Positions 33,582 through 44,968 of a stretch of 64,000 bases of DNA are shown here, in pieces (position 1 is the first letter of the stretch; each line of letters starts with the position of its first letter). A program made the position numbers and the translations under genes. The DNA is from Limnanthes douglasii subsp. nivea (taxonomy: Eukaryota > Streptophyta > Magnoliopsida > Brassicales > Limnanthaceae): positions 211,465,138-211,529,137 of the forward strand of contig JAUPFV010000001.1 in NCBI GenBank assembly GCA_036936605.1, written 5' to 3'. Under the pieces are notes generated by a model. The model was not told the DNA's origin and made no database searches. It saw only the letters and a list, made by a program, of their open reading frames with translations.

Positions 33582-34252
33582 GTATTTATAGAATATAAAC
33601 AAATTAAGGGATAGACTAGTGAGTCATAATATAGTGTAAACTTTTTCTTTTGATAATTAATGTACAAAAAAAATTATGAACTTGGATATTATTTAGTATT
33701 TCCAGGTTAATGTGTATGGAGCTATGAATTTTAATTATTGTCTTAATATATATCTTAATATCTTTTGGATTAATAAAAACATCACAACTTTGTGACATCA
33801 TAAAATACACTTATGGTTTCTTTGCATCCTAAGATTATAAGTAATGTTATTTTCAATTGGCCAACAAATAAATAATTGAATAAAAACAAATTCAGATTCA
33901 AAAATAATAATATTATATTATATTTCTTAAAATTGGAAAATATAAACGGTAATTTCCTTAGTAAAAATATTTCAATATAGTTAGAGCAAAATAGGTTAAA
34001 ATCATAGAAATAAATAATTATAATATTATATCATGTTTACAAAATAGAACACCCAAAATTTTACAAAATAAATCCTTCAGGTTTATATGTGTTTTTTTTT
34101 ACATTTTGTTTTGTAAAAAGTTTTTTTTATTAAATTCTATATTGTATATCAAATTACGTTTTCGTACTATATTTTACGGACAAAAAGAACATATAATTAT
34201 ACGGAAACAACTAAACATTTGTGGGCTAAAATCATTGTTCTCATAAAATATA
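33582..34252. repeat. tandem duplication, copy 2, left half
   Basis: Follows copy 1 head to tail (ATAAACAAATTAAGGGATAG at 33594) and matches it up to CATAAAATATA at 34252, where copia element B begins. The remainder of copy 2 resumes on the far side of the element at 39291. No identifiable function. Confidence 0.75.
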
Positions 34253-34585
34253 TCAGAGAAAGAAAAGATAAGAGAACAAAGGATGCTATCGATTAGGGTT
34301 AGAACAGATTGGGATCCAGAATTTTTTTTTGGATTCGGGTCAAGCTTTGGACCAGACTTTGTGCAATGTACTAATGGATTGGTATGAGTTTTTATGTCTC
34401 TTATATCCTAAAGTCACAATATTTAAAACAGAATTTTGTTTCACATGAATAACAAAATGAAACAACTTATTGTTACACGAATTAGTCCATAGTTCGATAT
34501 ATAAAGTTGTGTCAAATGTAACAATATAAGTGTACTAAATATAATTTTCTGATTCTTGTGATTGTTTCTCCTGGCTCTATCTCAC
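34253..34585 (+). repeat. 5' LTR of copia B
   Basis: Starts TCAGAGAAAGAAAAG and ends CTCTATCTCAC. Shared landmarks with the 3' LTR include GATTAGGGTTAGAACAGATT, TTTTGTTTCACATGAATAAC and GATTCTTGTGATTGTTTCTC. TATATAAAG at 34498 is a likely TATA box. Confidence 0.9.
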
Positions 34586-34599
34586 TTGCTATCAGCGCA
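34586..34599 (+). promoter_or_regulatory. degenerate primer-binding site of copia B
   Basis: TTGCTATCAGCGCA directly follows the LTR. It is a mutated form of the TGGTATCAGAGC site that pairs with initiator-Met tRNA in most plant copia elements. The G-to-C and A-to-C changes would weaken priming. Confidence 0.7.
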
Positions 34600-34608
34600 G
34601 TTCTTTCA

Positions 34609-35690
34609 ATGGCAGACTCTCATTCCTTCAGCTCCGGCTCTGCTGAGCAAGCTTGTTCTCCATTGGATAACCTGCTGACCAACTAAAACACACAATTAAT
34701 TAAAATAAGTACCTTCAAGAGCTTAAGACTTGACATACACAATTTTCTATTAAGGGGAAACAAGCTTGAAGGATTTATGAATGGTGATAAACCTTGTCGT
34801 TACAATCTTTTGAGCACTTATGATGGCTCAGTAATTGAAAATGCTGAGTTCGACAACTGGATAGCAAAGGACCAGTTGTTACTCGGATGACTCTACAGTA
34901 TTATGAATCTTGAGGTTGCATCCCAAGTAATAGAGGAAGATACCTCTAAAGGATTGTGGGATACTATGGTTAGGCTGTCTGGCTCCCAAACAAAGTTTAG
35001 ACTGACTTTTTCAAAGCAGAATTCCAGATAACTAGGAAGGGAAAATACTGTATGGAGGACTATCTAGCTAGGATGAAAAACATATCAGATAACCTAACTC
35101 TAACTGGTTCTCCTGTGTCTTCGGATGATCTTGTGTCTCAGGTATTGGCTTGCTTGGACACATAATACACTTCTATTGTTGTGCATTTAGTAGATAAGGA
35201 GGTACAAAACTGGCTTGATTTTCAAGCCACTTTGTTGACCTATGAAAACATATTGGATCAGCTTAACAATGTGCAACTGTCCTTGGCAAATGTTAACCTT
35301 GCCGCTATTAATAAGACTGAGTCTAGGTCTTCTGGTAACAATAATGTCAATCTCAGGAATGAAAATAGAGTACATGGAAGAGGTGTCTACAAGGGAAGGT
35401 ATTCACCTAACTATCCTAACCATAAAAGACGAAGAGGTTTCTACATGGGCAGAGGAGACATGTTTAACAATAATAACAAGCCTATCTGTCAGATTTGTGG
35501 GAAGTATGGTCATGGAGGTGTTTACAGCTACTTCAGGGATGATCCTAATATTATGGGACAACTAGCAGCTGATCAGAACAAGGTTAGTCAAGATTCAAGT
35601 GTCTTGACTATCTCTCAAGAGTCAGGAGGACATGGAGATGAACCTGGTATGTTGATAGTGGTGCTAGTCACCATGTCACGAATTCAGCCA
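34609..35690 (+). pseudogene. copia B gag and protease start
   Basis: ATG at 34609 begins MADSHSFSSGSAEQACSPLD, with a stop 26 codons later. The body (LEVASQVIEEDTSKGLWDTM, VRLSGSQTKF) is the copia gag (UBN2-type) and continues, frame-shifted, into 35181-35696. There QICGKYGHGGVYS is a zinc knuckle whose last Cys has become Ser. Then the sequence encodes WYVDSGASHHVTNSAK, the aspartic protease active site (DSGA), in a new frame at about 35645. Gag packages RNA and the protease processes the polyprotein. Neither is continuous in this copy. Confidence 0.85.
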
Positions 35691-36900
35691 AAATGATTTC
35701 ACAGAAATCAAAGTATTCAGGTACTAAGTCAGTGGGTGTAGGAAATGGTAGTAAACTCAGAATTAAACATCTAGGTGAAACTACTCTTTCTACCAAAACC
35801 AATCAATATTCACATCTAAATCACACCTACATGTCCTTCAAATTAACAAAAATCTCTTATATGTTTCTCAATTAGCTTCACATAATAATATCTTTCTTGA
35901 ATTTCATAGTTTTAATTGTTTTTTGAAAGACAAGATCACATGGAGGACTCCTCTTACACAGAAGGTTGAAAATAGGCTCTATAGATTGGAAGAATCATCT
36001 GATTCCTGCGTGTCTAAGGATGTTGGTTTAAAAGGGTGTCCTAGTGTGTCAAATGTATATATTTCTTCTGTTTCTACTAAGTCTCTAAAGGAAGGATGAC
36101 ACAAGAAGTTAGGTCATACTTCCATCAGGGTTTCGTCTCTTGTTTTAAAGCTTTCTAATGTGCGAGTTGGCTTTGCTAATGAAAAAGTATTTTGTGTTGA
36201 TTTCCAATTAGGCAAGTCACATTTCCTTCCTTATTCTAGGTCTTTGTCTCAGTGTACTAATGTTCTAGATTTGATTCACTCGGACTTATGTGGACCCTCT
36301 CTTGTCGTGTCTCAAAATCGTTTCAGGTTCTACATCGTTTTGTGGATGATTTCTCTAGGTTTACTTGGTTGTACCCTCTGAGAGATAAAGGTGAGGCTCT
36401 ACAAGCTTTCAATGATTTCAAAACCTTGATAGAAAATCAATTTGACAAGAAAATCAAATGTGTTCAATCAGATTGTAGAAGCGAGTGTAAGGTCTTTCCG
36501 TCTTTGGCAAGGGAGTTATGAATCCAACTGAGGACATCCTATCCTTACTCTTCTGCTTAGAATAGGAGAGCAGAGAGGAAGTACAAAAATTTTACTGAGA
36601 CTGGTCTGACTGTCCTTGCCCAATCTAATCTACCCTTTAGCTATTGGCCTAATGCTTTTCTTACAACTATCTACTCGATCAATAGACTTCCTACTGTCAT
36701 TCTTAAGGATAAGTCTCCTTTTGAGAAATTATTCAACACTAAACCTGATTACAACTTCCTAAAGGTGTTTGGTTGCTCTTGCTTTCCTTGTCTCGGACCT
36801 TATTAGGAAGCTAATTTTCAATACCATTATAATAAGTGAGTATTTGTGGGCTATAGTTTTGTACATAAGGGATAAATTTTATTAAGTTCTACTATGAGAG
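35691..36900 (+). pseudogene. copia B protease end, GAG-pre-integrase and integrase
   Basis: MISQKSKYSGTKSVGVGNGS continues the protease. The integrase zinc-binding part is broken (the usual WH.KLGH now has a stop: G*HKKLGHTS). LIHSDLCGPSLVVS holds the first Asp and VDDFSRFTWLYPL (frame 36288-36521) follows. IKCVQSDCRSECKVFPSLA shows the second Asp, with the usual GGEF replaced by RSEC, so the core is also damaged. The expected NGRAERK block near 36560 reads N*RAERK. Confidence 0.85.
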
Positions 36901-37379
36901 TATATGTCTCTAGAAATTTCATCTTCAATGAAGATGAATTTCCTTGTTTTTTGGGGTTTCTAAGTTCAACAAGTCATACTCCTAAGTTTGTCTCTCTTTG
37001 GTTACCTAATTTTCCGACTGTCCAATGTCCAAATGGAAATTATAATCCACAACAATCTCTACATACAACACCTACCAACAAAATTACACACACACAAACT
37101 CAACAAACTCACAGTACAAAATTACCTTTTCAAAACATACCTTTTAGCTCCAATTCTTCTCATCCAAGTTCACCCAGTTCATCTTTGTCTCCTACCAGAA
37201 ATATAGCTTCCATAACTCCACAACCTGTTCCACAAAGCCAAATGAAACTAGATTAGTGATTGAATTACCATTTGATAATCCTAATACCCAATCTCATACT
37301 CCTAATGACCTTAAAACTCACTCTATGATAACAAGGGCCAAAGCCGGGTTTTGTTTTAACCTAAGAATGTTTATACTGG

Positions 37380-38290
37380 TCTTACTACTGTTCTTACTGG
37401 CACTCTTACAGAACCTGTAAAAACATTTGAGGCTGTGACTATTCCAGAATGGTCCAAATCTATGACAACAGAGTATGATGCCTTAATGGAAAATTATACT
37501 TGGTCTCCTGTCCCATATACTATTGACATGATAACGGTGGGATGCAAATGGGTTTATAAACTCAAGTACAATCCTAATGGTTCTGTTCAAAGGTGCAAAG
37601 ACAGACTTGACTTTACATAAACCTTTAGCCCAGTTACCAAAGCTTCTACCATAAGACTTGTACTTACTCTTGCTGTCTCCAGTAATTGGTCTATAAGGAA
37701 AATTGATATAAATAATGTTTTTTGAATGGGGATTTAAAAGAACAGGTTTTTATGGAGCATTCTCAAGGGTTTGGGAATGGTGACCTTCTTACTCATGTTT
37801 GTAAGCTACATAAAGCCTTGTATGGCTTAAAGCAAGCACCAAGAGCCTGGTACTCCAAGCTCAAGGATACATTGCTCGTCTGGGATTTTCGAAATTCACG
37901 TGCAGACTCTTCTATGTTCTACTTAATGACCAAGGATGTATCCATTATGCTTTTAGTCTATGTGGACGATATCATTGTTACTGGTAAAATATTTACTTAT
38001 CTAAGTTCATACATAGGCTTAATTCTGAGTTTTCCCTCAAAGATATGGGTTGTCTCAAACTTTTTTCTGGGAATGGAGGTGTATAGGGATGAATCTGGCA
38101 TATACCTATCTCAAACGAAATATATCAAAGACTTACTTGCTAAGGAGGGCCTTTCTAGTGCAAATCCTTCTCCTACTCCAATGCAAGTCAGCCCCTCCTA
38201 TTTCCAATGTGAGTCAGCCCTCCTATCTCCAAACTTGATGGTGAAATTCTTCAGTGTCCTACACGATACAGAACTGTGTTAGGTTCGTTA
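37380..38290 (+). pseudogene. copia B reverse transcriptase
   Basis: TIPEWSKSMTTEYDALMENY, then [20 protein letters not shown], is the start of the RVT_2 domain (PF07727). A deletion then joins CKDRL directly to DFT; element C still has [15 protein letters not shown] at that place. The 186-codon frame 37722-38282 carries KLHKALYGLKQAPRAWYSKL and the YVDDIIVTG catalytic box (about residues 84-92), then the connection region. In addition to the deletion, a frameshift near 37720 and stops remove activity. Confidence 0.88.
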
Positions 38291-38930
38291 CAATACCTAC
38301 TACACCCTATACCTGGAATCGTATTTGATGTAAGTAAAATGAGGCAGTATCAATAATCACATACTACTACGCATGTACAGATTGTAAGGAGAATCTTAAG
38401 ATACTTAATTGAGACGGTGTCACTGGGTCTTCATAGTTACCCTATGATGCTCATCAACTCACTCGAGTTACTGATGCTAATTGGGCTGGGTCTGTGGACG
38501 ATCGTCGCTCGGTTTGAGGTTATTGTATTTTTCTGGGTGATTCGTTAGTCTCATGGTCTTCTAAGAAGCAAGGTGTAGTCTCTCGATCCAGTACTGAATC
38601 GGAGTATAGATCCCTTGTTAATCTTTCGTCCAAATTAATTTAGCTTGGTTATGTGCTGAATGAAATTGGCATTCCCTGTTATCGAGCTCCACTCATCTGG
38701 TGCGCCAATCTTGGAGCCAGTTCCTTGACCTCCAACCTTGTGGTTCACGCACGTACAAAACACGTTGAACTCGATTTTCACTTCGTCGGGGATCAAGTAG
38801 TACAGGGATCTCTGGATATTCGATATGTTCCGACCCACGATGAAGTAGTGGATCTTCTCACCAAACCATTGGCTCAATATCGTTTCTCTTTTTTACGGGA
38901 CAAACTCAGCGTTGGAGTTCCTCCACTTAG
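38290..38930 (+). pseudogene. copia B RNase H
   Basis: TDANWAGSVDDRRSV, then [20 protein letters not shown] and [20 protein letters not shown], is the copia RNase H, with stops between. The frame 38653-39003 carries ASSLTSNLVVHARTKHVELD, IRYVPTHDEVVDLLTKPLAQ and runs through the polypurine tract into the LTR. It degrades the RNA of the RNA/DNA hybrid during cDNA synthesis. Confidence 0.85.
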
Positions 38931-38933
38931 TTT

Positions 38934-38943
38934 GAGGGGGAAG
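38934..38943 (+). promoter_or_regulatory. polypurine tract of copia B
   Basis: GAGGGGGAAG ends exactly at the 3' LTR start (TCAGAG, 38944), which supports that LTR boundary. Confidence 0.8.
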
Positions 38944-39290
38944 TCAGAGAAACAGAAGATGAGAGAAAAAAGGATGTTGTCGATTAGAGTTAGAACAGAT
39001 TGAGATCAAGAAGTCTTTTATGTGCCGGGATGTGATGTGGATTTGGGTAAAGCTTCAGACCAGATATTGGGTAATCGACTAATGTATTGGTATGCGTTCT
39101 TGGGTCTCTTCTATCCTAAAGGCCCAATACTTGAAACAGGATTTTGTTTCACATGAATAACAAAATGTAACAACTTATTGTTAGAAGAATAACTCCATCT
39201 GATATATAAAGCTGTACCAAATGTAACAATGTAAGTGTACTAAATATAATTGTCTGATTCTTGTGATTGTTTCTCCCAGCTCTATCTCAC
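38944..39290 (+). repeat. 3' LTR of copia B
   Basis: 347 bases, TCAGAGAAAC to CTCTATCTCAC. It differs from the 5' LTR by many substitutions and short indels (e.g. TTTTATGTGCCGGGATGTGA is present here and lost in the 5' LTR). That implies an old insertion. Confidence 0.9.
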
Positions 39291-39640
39291 GAAACAAACA
39301 TTTTTAACCAAAGTAAGAATATTTGCTCTTTGTTTTCTATAAAAATTGACAAAAGTATAACTATTATAGAGAACTGACAAATAATATGTCAAAATATTAA
39401 TTATAAACTAATATCAAAATATTAAATATGTTTATATGTATATATTATTATATTATAAACAAACATGATTATAGATAAATTATTAGTTAAATCGTCACTC
39501 AATTTTAAAGGAGATAGTTAAAATGGTATCGATTAAATATATAAGAGATGTACAATAAAAATTTATGAATTTCATGAATGACAAAACTTGTAAATATTAT
39601 TATAAACATATAACCTCACTCGTCTATATGGCGGTGGATA
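39291..39640. repeat. tandem duplication, copy 2, right half
   Basis: CAAACATTTTTAACCAAAG and AGAACTGACAAATAATAT, then ATTATAAACTAATAT and TCACTCAATTTTAAA, correspond to copy 1 at about 33225-33575. Together with 33582-34252 it rebuilds one unit, so copia B inserted after the duplication. No 5 bp target duplication is visible at the junctions; they appear eroded. Confidence 0.7.
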
Positions 39641-41970
39641 TTTATTATTTTATTTAAATTATTTTCTATTGTATTCCTTTTTACATTTTATTTTTCTAAA
39701 ATTTTAGTAGTACAATTAGGTTGATCTAGATTTCATCAGTGATGTTATGTGTGGGAATAAACTTGTACTCGCAATTGTTTGTCCAAAACGTTTTATTAGT
39801 AGTTACAGGATTAGTCATGTTTGAGCTTCAGTAGAATGAACACTCAGAGTACTGCCTTCTTCGAGGTCCTATGGACGAAGTGGCAAGCCTTCGGACACCA
39901 ACCAATAATATAGTCTAAAGTGAAGCATGTGGACATGCAGATACAAGCCATTAGAAAAGACGATGGAGTCTTGAAATTTTTGCAACACTTCCGTCCTGAC
40001 ATAAATTACCATTTTAGACGAAACCATCGAATCGAGGGATTGTTATTGTTCTTCTACTTTAGTGACTATCAAAGAGAGATTTTGTTCCTCAAAATAAAAC
40101 AGCGTCGGTTAAACATGACTCATGATAGACGTCAACACCTTTTAAGGTCTAGATGTCATCGCGAATGCTCCTCTCAAGATAAATTATCAACTAACACTCC
40201 CATAAGAGAAGTATGATGAATCTGGACCATGTCTCTAGAATCTAAAGTTGAACCACACCTGCAAGCTTAACTTATCCTACTGCATACTCCTCAACTTTTG
40301 TTCCAACTACCAAGTGCTCACCCGAACCTCTTTAGTCTCCCAACTCGAGCCCAGGCTCAAAACTTCAGACCACATGTACCCAACTATTTTGACAATAATC
40401 ATTTTTCTCCTTATCGCCCTTATAATCATTGTAACCATTTGTATGAGTATCCATACATGTATTAAGGCTCAAATCAATACCCTACTTGGAAGGATGAAGC
40501 ATATGGACTTTTCTACAACCAAATGTATAGCTTAGCTATGTCACCCTAGACCCTAAGGTCTTGGCTGGTGAGTTCTCTCAAAGTTTGATCAATAAAATAT
40601 AGACAAGTATGACGACGTATGCAATCCATATCGTCATACTTAGCGGTTTAGAACCGTAATATTGATCCTCGCGAAGATGATAAGCTTATGCATTAGACTT
40701 TCCTAATGAGTTTCATAAGATATTCCCTTACTTCTTCCAACTAATTACCTCCGCTATCTCCCGGGTGGTTTGAAACTCTATAGACCCTGTTCATGAACCT
40801 ATTTATTAAGAGAGTATATAGAGTAAATTTGATGGTGGGTACGAGATATGTTTTAAGTAGTATTGTAGTGAGATCCTATGAGATTATATCCGATAATTCT
40901 TTAAGATAGAGAATAGGCTTGAAGATTATCATGATATTTCTCATATACGCTTATTTTGGGCAGGAAATCCTTTCTGGCTTACCGGGAGAGTATATTGTTT
41001 TTAAAATATTTTATCTTCACCACTCTTTTAACTCAAGTTATGCCCTAAATCTAAGTGGAAAAAATGAGGTTACGGCTGCTTTCGAACCAATAGCCTTGGT
41101 GAAACTACCAACACGAAAACTAAATCTTAAGGCATCCAAATAGTTCTATGAAAAAAATAAGATATTATGCGGTTTTGGAGACATTTCTCTATTATGAAAC
41201 TTTGAGAATAAATGAATAATAGGCTTTGAAAGTATCACAATGATATCGATTATTTGAATATAAACTACATATATATATCACGCAAGCATAAGGTTCAAAG
41301 TGTGACTGAAAATGGAAATTTCTTTGAGTTTGTTAAGGCTCGATCGACGCATTGTCGAATATATTTCATGACTGAACTGAAGCAGTTTGAAGTGAGAATT
41401 TAAATCATTGAGAATTAAATACCTTATTGTCCAAGAGGAAGAGGGACTACTCTATTTAGTTCTTCTACCTTTCCAATGAATACATTAACTTGTATTTCAG
41501 CCGACAAATTCAAGAAAGGATTGTTAATTGGAGATTTATTGCCTGAAGATGCCAAAACTTCTAGAAAAAAGACGTGCTAAGAATCTCAACTTTCAATATT
41601 AATGGAAGAGCTCCACCCAATTTTATTAAACCACTTACCATCAAATTTTATTTGATAATGATGACTTTAGATATTTACAGTTCCTGAGGATAATGTTTTT
41701 CTGATAAAAACTAATATTGAAGGGGGTCGACATCAGAAGAAACCTTGATAGACACAAATATCTCTACCAATATCATATTTAAACTAACTTATAATATGAT
41801 GAAAATCCCTCAGCCATCCGATGTTTTAAGAAGATAGTAGTCCGGTTTAGAAGCACCAACGCCTCGGTTACAAGAGACTTTGAAGCTGATTAGCTTGTGC
41901 ATGGTGAGTTAAAAAGGTTGGTCTTGTTTTTTTATGGCGGTCAAATCCCAAATATGATATAATTTAATTT
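39641..41970. other. long stretch without recognised gene
   Basis: GC content is higher than in the AT-rich blocks to its left. The 98-codon plus frame at 39920 (MKHVDMQIQAIRKDDGVLKF…) has a plausible amino-acid mix but no motif I know. The frames at 40248 and 40919 look accidental. The region lies where the 3' LTR or 3' UTR of the Tat element E would be expected, but I could not match it to the 5' LTR at 53.65 kb. Confidence 0.35.
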
Positions 41971-42193
41971 TTTGGAGGTCATAGCTTGATATGATATTTG
42001 AGACTTTCTCTAGTATGCCCCAGTGTGTGCGATGTATAGTAAATGACAAGGTAAGGGTGATTAAAAGCAACCATGAGATTCCATGTCGCTTTCACTAACT
42101 TGAAGAAATAACAAACAAATGGGGTCTTTGGTTGAGGTCAAGGTTATTGACAACCCGAGAGAGACCCTAAGCTTTACCATTAGAAGATATCTA

Positions 42194-42519
42194 TGTTAGA
42201 ATTGGTGTGGAGCGTGTGTGACCGACCTCACTGACTAGCAAGATATTGTCCGCTTACGGATTTGCTCTTGGGTGTGTCTATCTTGGCAATCTTGGCAATG
42301 TGGGATTGGGGTGGCTCTGATACCATGTTAGAATTGGTGTGCGAGCGTGTATGACCGCTGATACCATGTTAGAATTGGTGTGCACGGATTTGCTCTTGGG
42401 TGTACTCCCAAAGGCCTCTTGCTAGTTGAGGTTGGTCCACACTTATAGGCACTCTTTTATGTTCAATCTTGGCAATGTGGGATTGGGGTTCATCTATGGG
42501 ATGAAGTTTATTCTTCACA
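42194..42519 (-). mobile_element. TRIM-like miniature LTR element, 326 bp
   Basis: Bounded by TGTTAGAATT and TTCTTCACA (TG…CA) with a perfect 5 bp target duplication ATCTA (42189-42193 and 42520-42524). The LTR edge TGTTAGAATTGGTGTG occurs three times inside. The first internal copy is preceded by GGCTCTGATACCA (42313-42325), the complement of the TGGTATCAGAGCC primer-binding site; the second by GCTGATACCA. GGATTTGCTCTTGGGTGT and AATGTGGGATTGGGGT each occur twice. No coding capacity. The structure suggests a TRIM whose units were rearranged or shortened. Confidence 0.7.
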
Positions 42520-42689
42520 ATCTAGACATTTGAGTTACAAGAATACCATTAGAAGATATCTAGACATTTGAGTTACAAGAAGGGAAATGTTTGACAATTT
42601 GCAATTTGTTGTCATGTAATATTAAAGATGAGCTAATAGGTTTTTAATCTAATAACTTAGACATTTTCTTGGAAGACATAGGATGTAAC

Positions 42690-43953
42690 CAGTGGCGGAA
42701 CCAGGAATCCAGGTCAGGAGGGGCTGAAGTATTACATAAATTAGACATGTTTTAAAAAAAAATCATTCACCTCGTACTTTTAATTTATTTTTTAATAATT
42801 TGTCTGGAAATATTAAAAAAAATTAATCCAGACATTTTTATTGATTAAGAAAATCATGAATATTTATTGAAATTAAATATATATATAAAAAGAATTATAC
42901 ATTTGATTTGTGGGGCATACGTCTAAATAATCTTATGTTTATATACGAGTTAGTACGAGTGATAGCATTTATGTATAAAATCAAAAGGCTTCATATTAGT
43001 TGAGATATGTTCTTACTTATTTGTCATTGATCGTTCTCATACCTATCCGACGTGGAAATTTGGTCGCACATAACAAATTCTACCACTTTTACCTCCCCTC
43101 AGTTGACTCACCTAATGCTCCCTCTAATTAGGTTGTTTCATGATTCATGTCTAAGTCATAAAGTTTTACAATGGATATATTTGTTCACTTTTATTAGAGC
43201 ATCTTAGAAGTTCCTTAGCGCCACTTCAATTAATCAAGTGACACTATCTTTATACACTCTAATAAAGTCACTCTGTTTGATGAGCATGACTCATGGTTCA
43301 TCATCTTCTGACATCCAAGAATTTCATCCATATCACGTTTTCGTCTGGGTATGGAGCTCTAATACCAACTATTAGACCCAAATAATAGTATATCAACCAC
43401 AAGCGAGATTAACTTCAAAACAACCAACCAAATAATAAAACAACCGATTTATTAACAAAATAAATCAACGGTAAAATAAATCAACAACCAGAATATTTAT
43501 ATGAAAAGACCACTTCGTTCTGAAGAGTAAAAGACCACGAGACTTATGAAGATTCCACCAAAAACACTTCTACTATTATGATAAGTTGAAGGTAAAAGTA
43601 TATCCAATTCAATATAATAAATATCTACAGCCCACCAACAATTTTAAACATAATAAACTAACAAAAAAAAGAAACAAAAATGAATAATATTACAAAAACT
43701 ACTCCACTATTCCAAAAATGATTTCTCCCGAACCGTAACATCAAATAACAATCCAACCGGACATATTGAAGCTTTATATGTCCCAAACATGCTGTCCAAA
43801 TTTCAGCCAAAACCGACACCGTTTGACCATTGATCAAACATTTTAAACATAACTTCTTTAAAAATTCCGAAAATAAAAATTTCCCCAATACAATCTTCCT
43901 TGAGGCTTGGGGGGGCTCGCGCCCCCCCTAGCCCCATAGTAAATCCGCCGGTG
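42690..43953. mobile_element. non-autonomous hAT element, 1264 bp
   Basis: The left end is CAGTGGCGGA and the right end TCCGCCGGTG, imperfect terminal inverted repeats (8 of 10). The flanks carry an exact 8 bp target duplication GATGTAAC (42682-42689, 43954-43961), the hAT length. No transposase frame is present inside. The related locus at 61.86 kb reads GGATGTAACAGTAGTA without the insert, an empty site that confirms the ends. Confidence 0.88.
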
Positions 43954-44632
43954 GATGTAACAATAGTACCCAATTCCCCTCATATTATTTTTCATAAGGT
44001 GTATGCTAACCTAAATGTCATAAGGTATATGCTAACCCAAATTTTATAAGGTATTATTTTTTATAATGTATATGATAAACCAATTGTCGGGGGGTAAGGA
44101 GAGTAAAAAATCTCCCAAAATCATAATTTTTGTTTAGAAAAATACGTTTGTTTATGTCTCCAGAAAATGGGAGCATGAAAGTGTAGTAAAGAATTTACAA
44201 CTGGAGAGGCGTACGTAGGAGAGATACCTGAATTATCATGGGGTTATATTTTATGATATATTATTAAAATCGAATTTTGTTGATGTCACAAATGAAGGGA
44301 AGCATCAAAAGTGGGCCAGAGAAGGCAAACAAGAAGGTGTTGATAATCATTTTTAAAGTGTATCTACAGCTGCTCACGCCTAGTTTGGCCTGGATGCATC
44401 ACGCTTATTTAATAAGGTTACCTGTTTTTTATCTGGTATGTGGCGCGTCCCTACATTAGAACTTACATAGGAATGAAAAGTGAGAATGAAGGCTATGAGA
44501 GATGTTGCGGGTCCTTATGCAACAAATATTGTTGGAGCATAATAATAGTGTAGTGGTTTTGTGTATTCCCTAAAGTTTCAACGGGATAGAAATGGAGGAT
44601 GCCTCACCTGGGCCGAAAAAAAGGGTGAGGGA

Positions 44633-44910
44633 TGATGGATTTTAATCCTCTTGTATTTGTGTGAATATAGGATTTTAATCCGTCTGTTTCTTTAGAATGT
44701 AGGATTGCGTTAAAAAAATGAAACAGAGACAACAAAGTTTTTGTGAAAGGGTTAATTCATTTCACTAACATAATATCTTATATATTACATTGTAGAATAA
44801 CTGAAACATAAACGGAATAAAACGGCTTCAAACCGTTTGATCCTATCTATTAAGGCCGTGTTTGCCGTTTCTGTTTTTCCGAAATCCTGACTACATAATT
44901 TAACCTTACA
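44633..44910 (-). repeat. 3' LTR of the gag-only element
   Basis: 278 bases. Differs from its partner at CTCTTGT/CTCCTGT, ACAGAGAC/ACAAAGAC and TTGCCG/TTGTCG. TATATTAC near 44787 could be an AT-rich promoter element on either strand. Confidence 0.93.
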
Positions 44911-44926
44911 TTTCTCTCCCTCAATT
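44911..44926 (-). promoter_or_regulatory. polypurine tract of the gag-only element
   Basis: On the minus strand AATTGAGGGAGAGAAA ends exactly at the 3' LTR. Confidence 0.8.
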
Positions 44927-44968
44927 TTGTAGTCACTCGATCATCCATCTTCAAATCTGACTTCTCAT

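Larger units (their letters stand above)
34253..39290 (+). mobile_element. Ty1/copia retrotransposon B, full length but decayed
   Basis: 5.0 kb with two LTRs (333 and 347 bases), a recognisable PBS, gag, protease, integrase, RT, RNase H and a polypurine tract in the copia order (integrase before RT). Stops and frameshifts occur throughout. LTR divergence by eye is substantial, so the insertion is old. It shares coding and LTR sequence with element C at 55-59 kb, so both belong to one family. LTR ends read TCAGAG…CTCAC instead of TG…CA, which suggests mutated termini. Confidence 0.9.

Noticed and set aside
42313..42370. tRNA-like sequence GGCTCTGATACCA
   Set aside because: It is the complement of a retrotransposon primer-binding site; no cloverleaf can be drawn around it.
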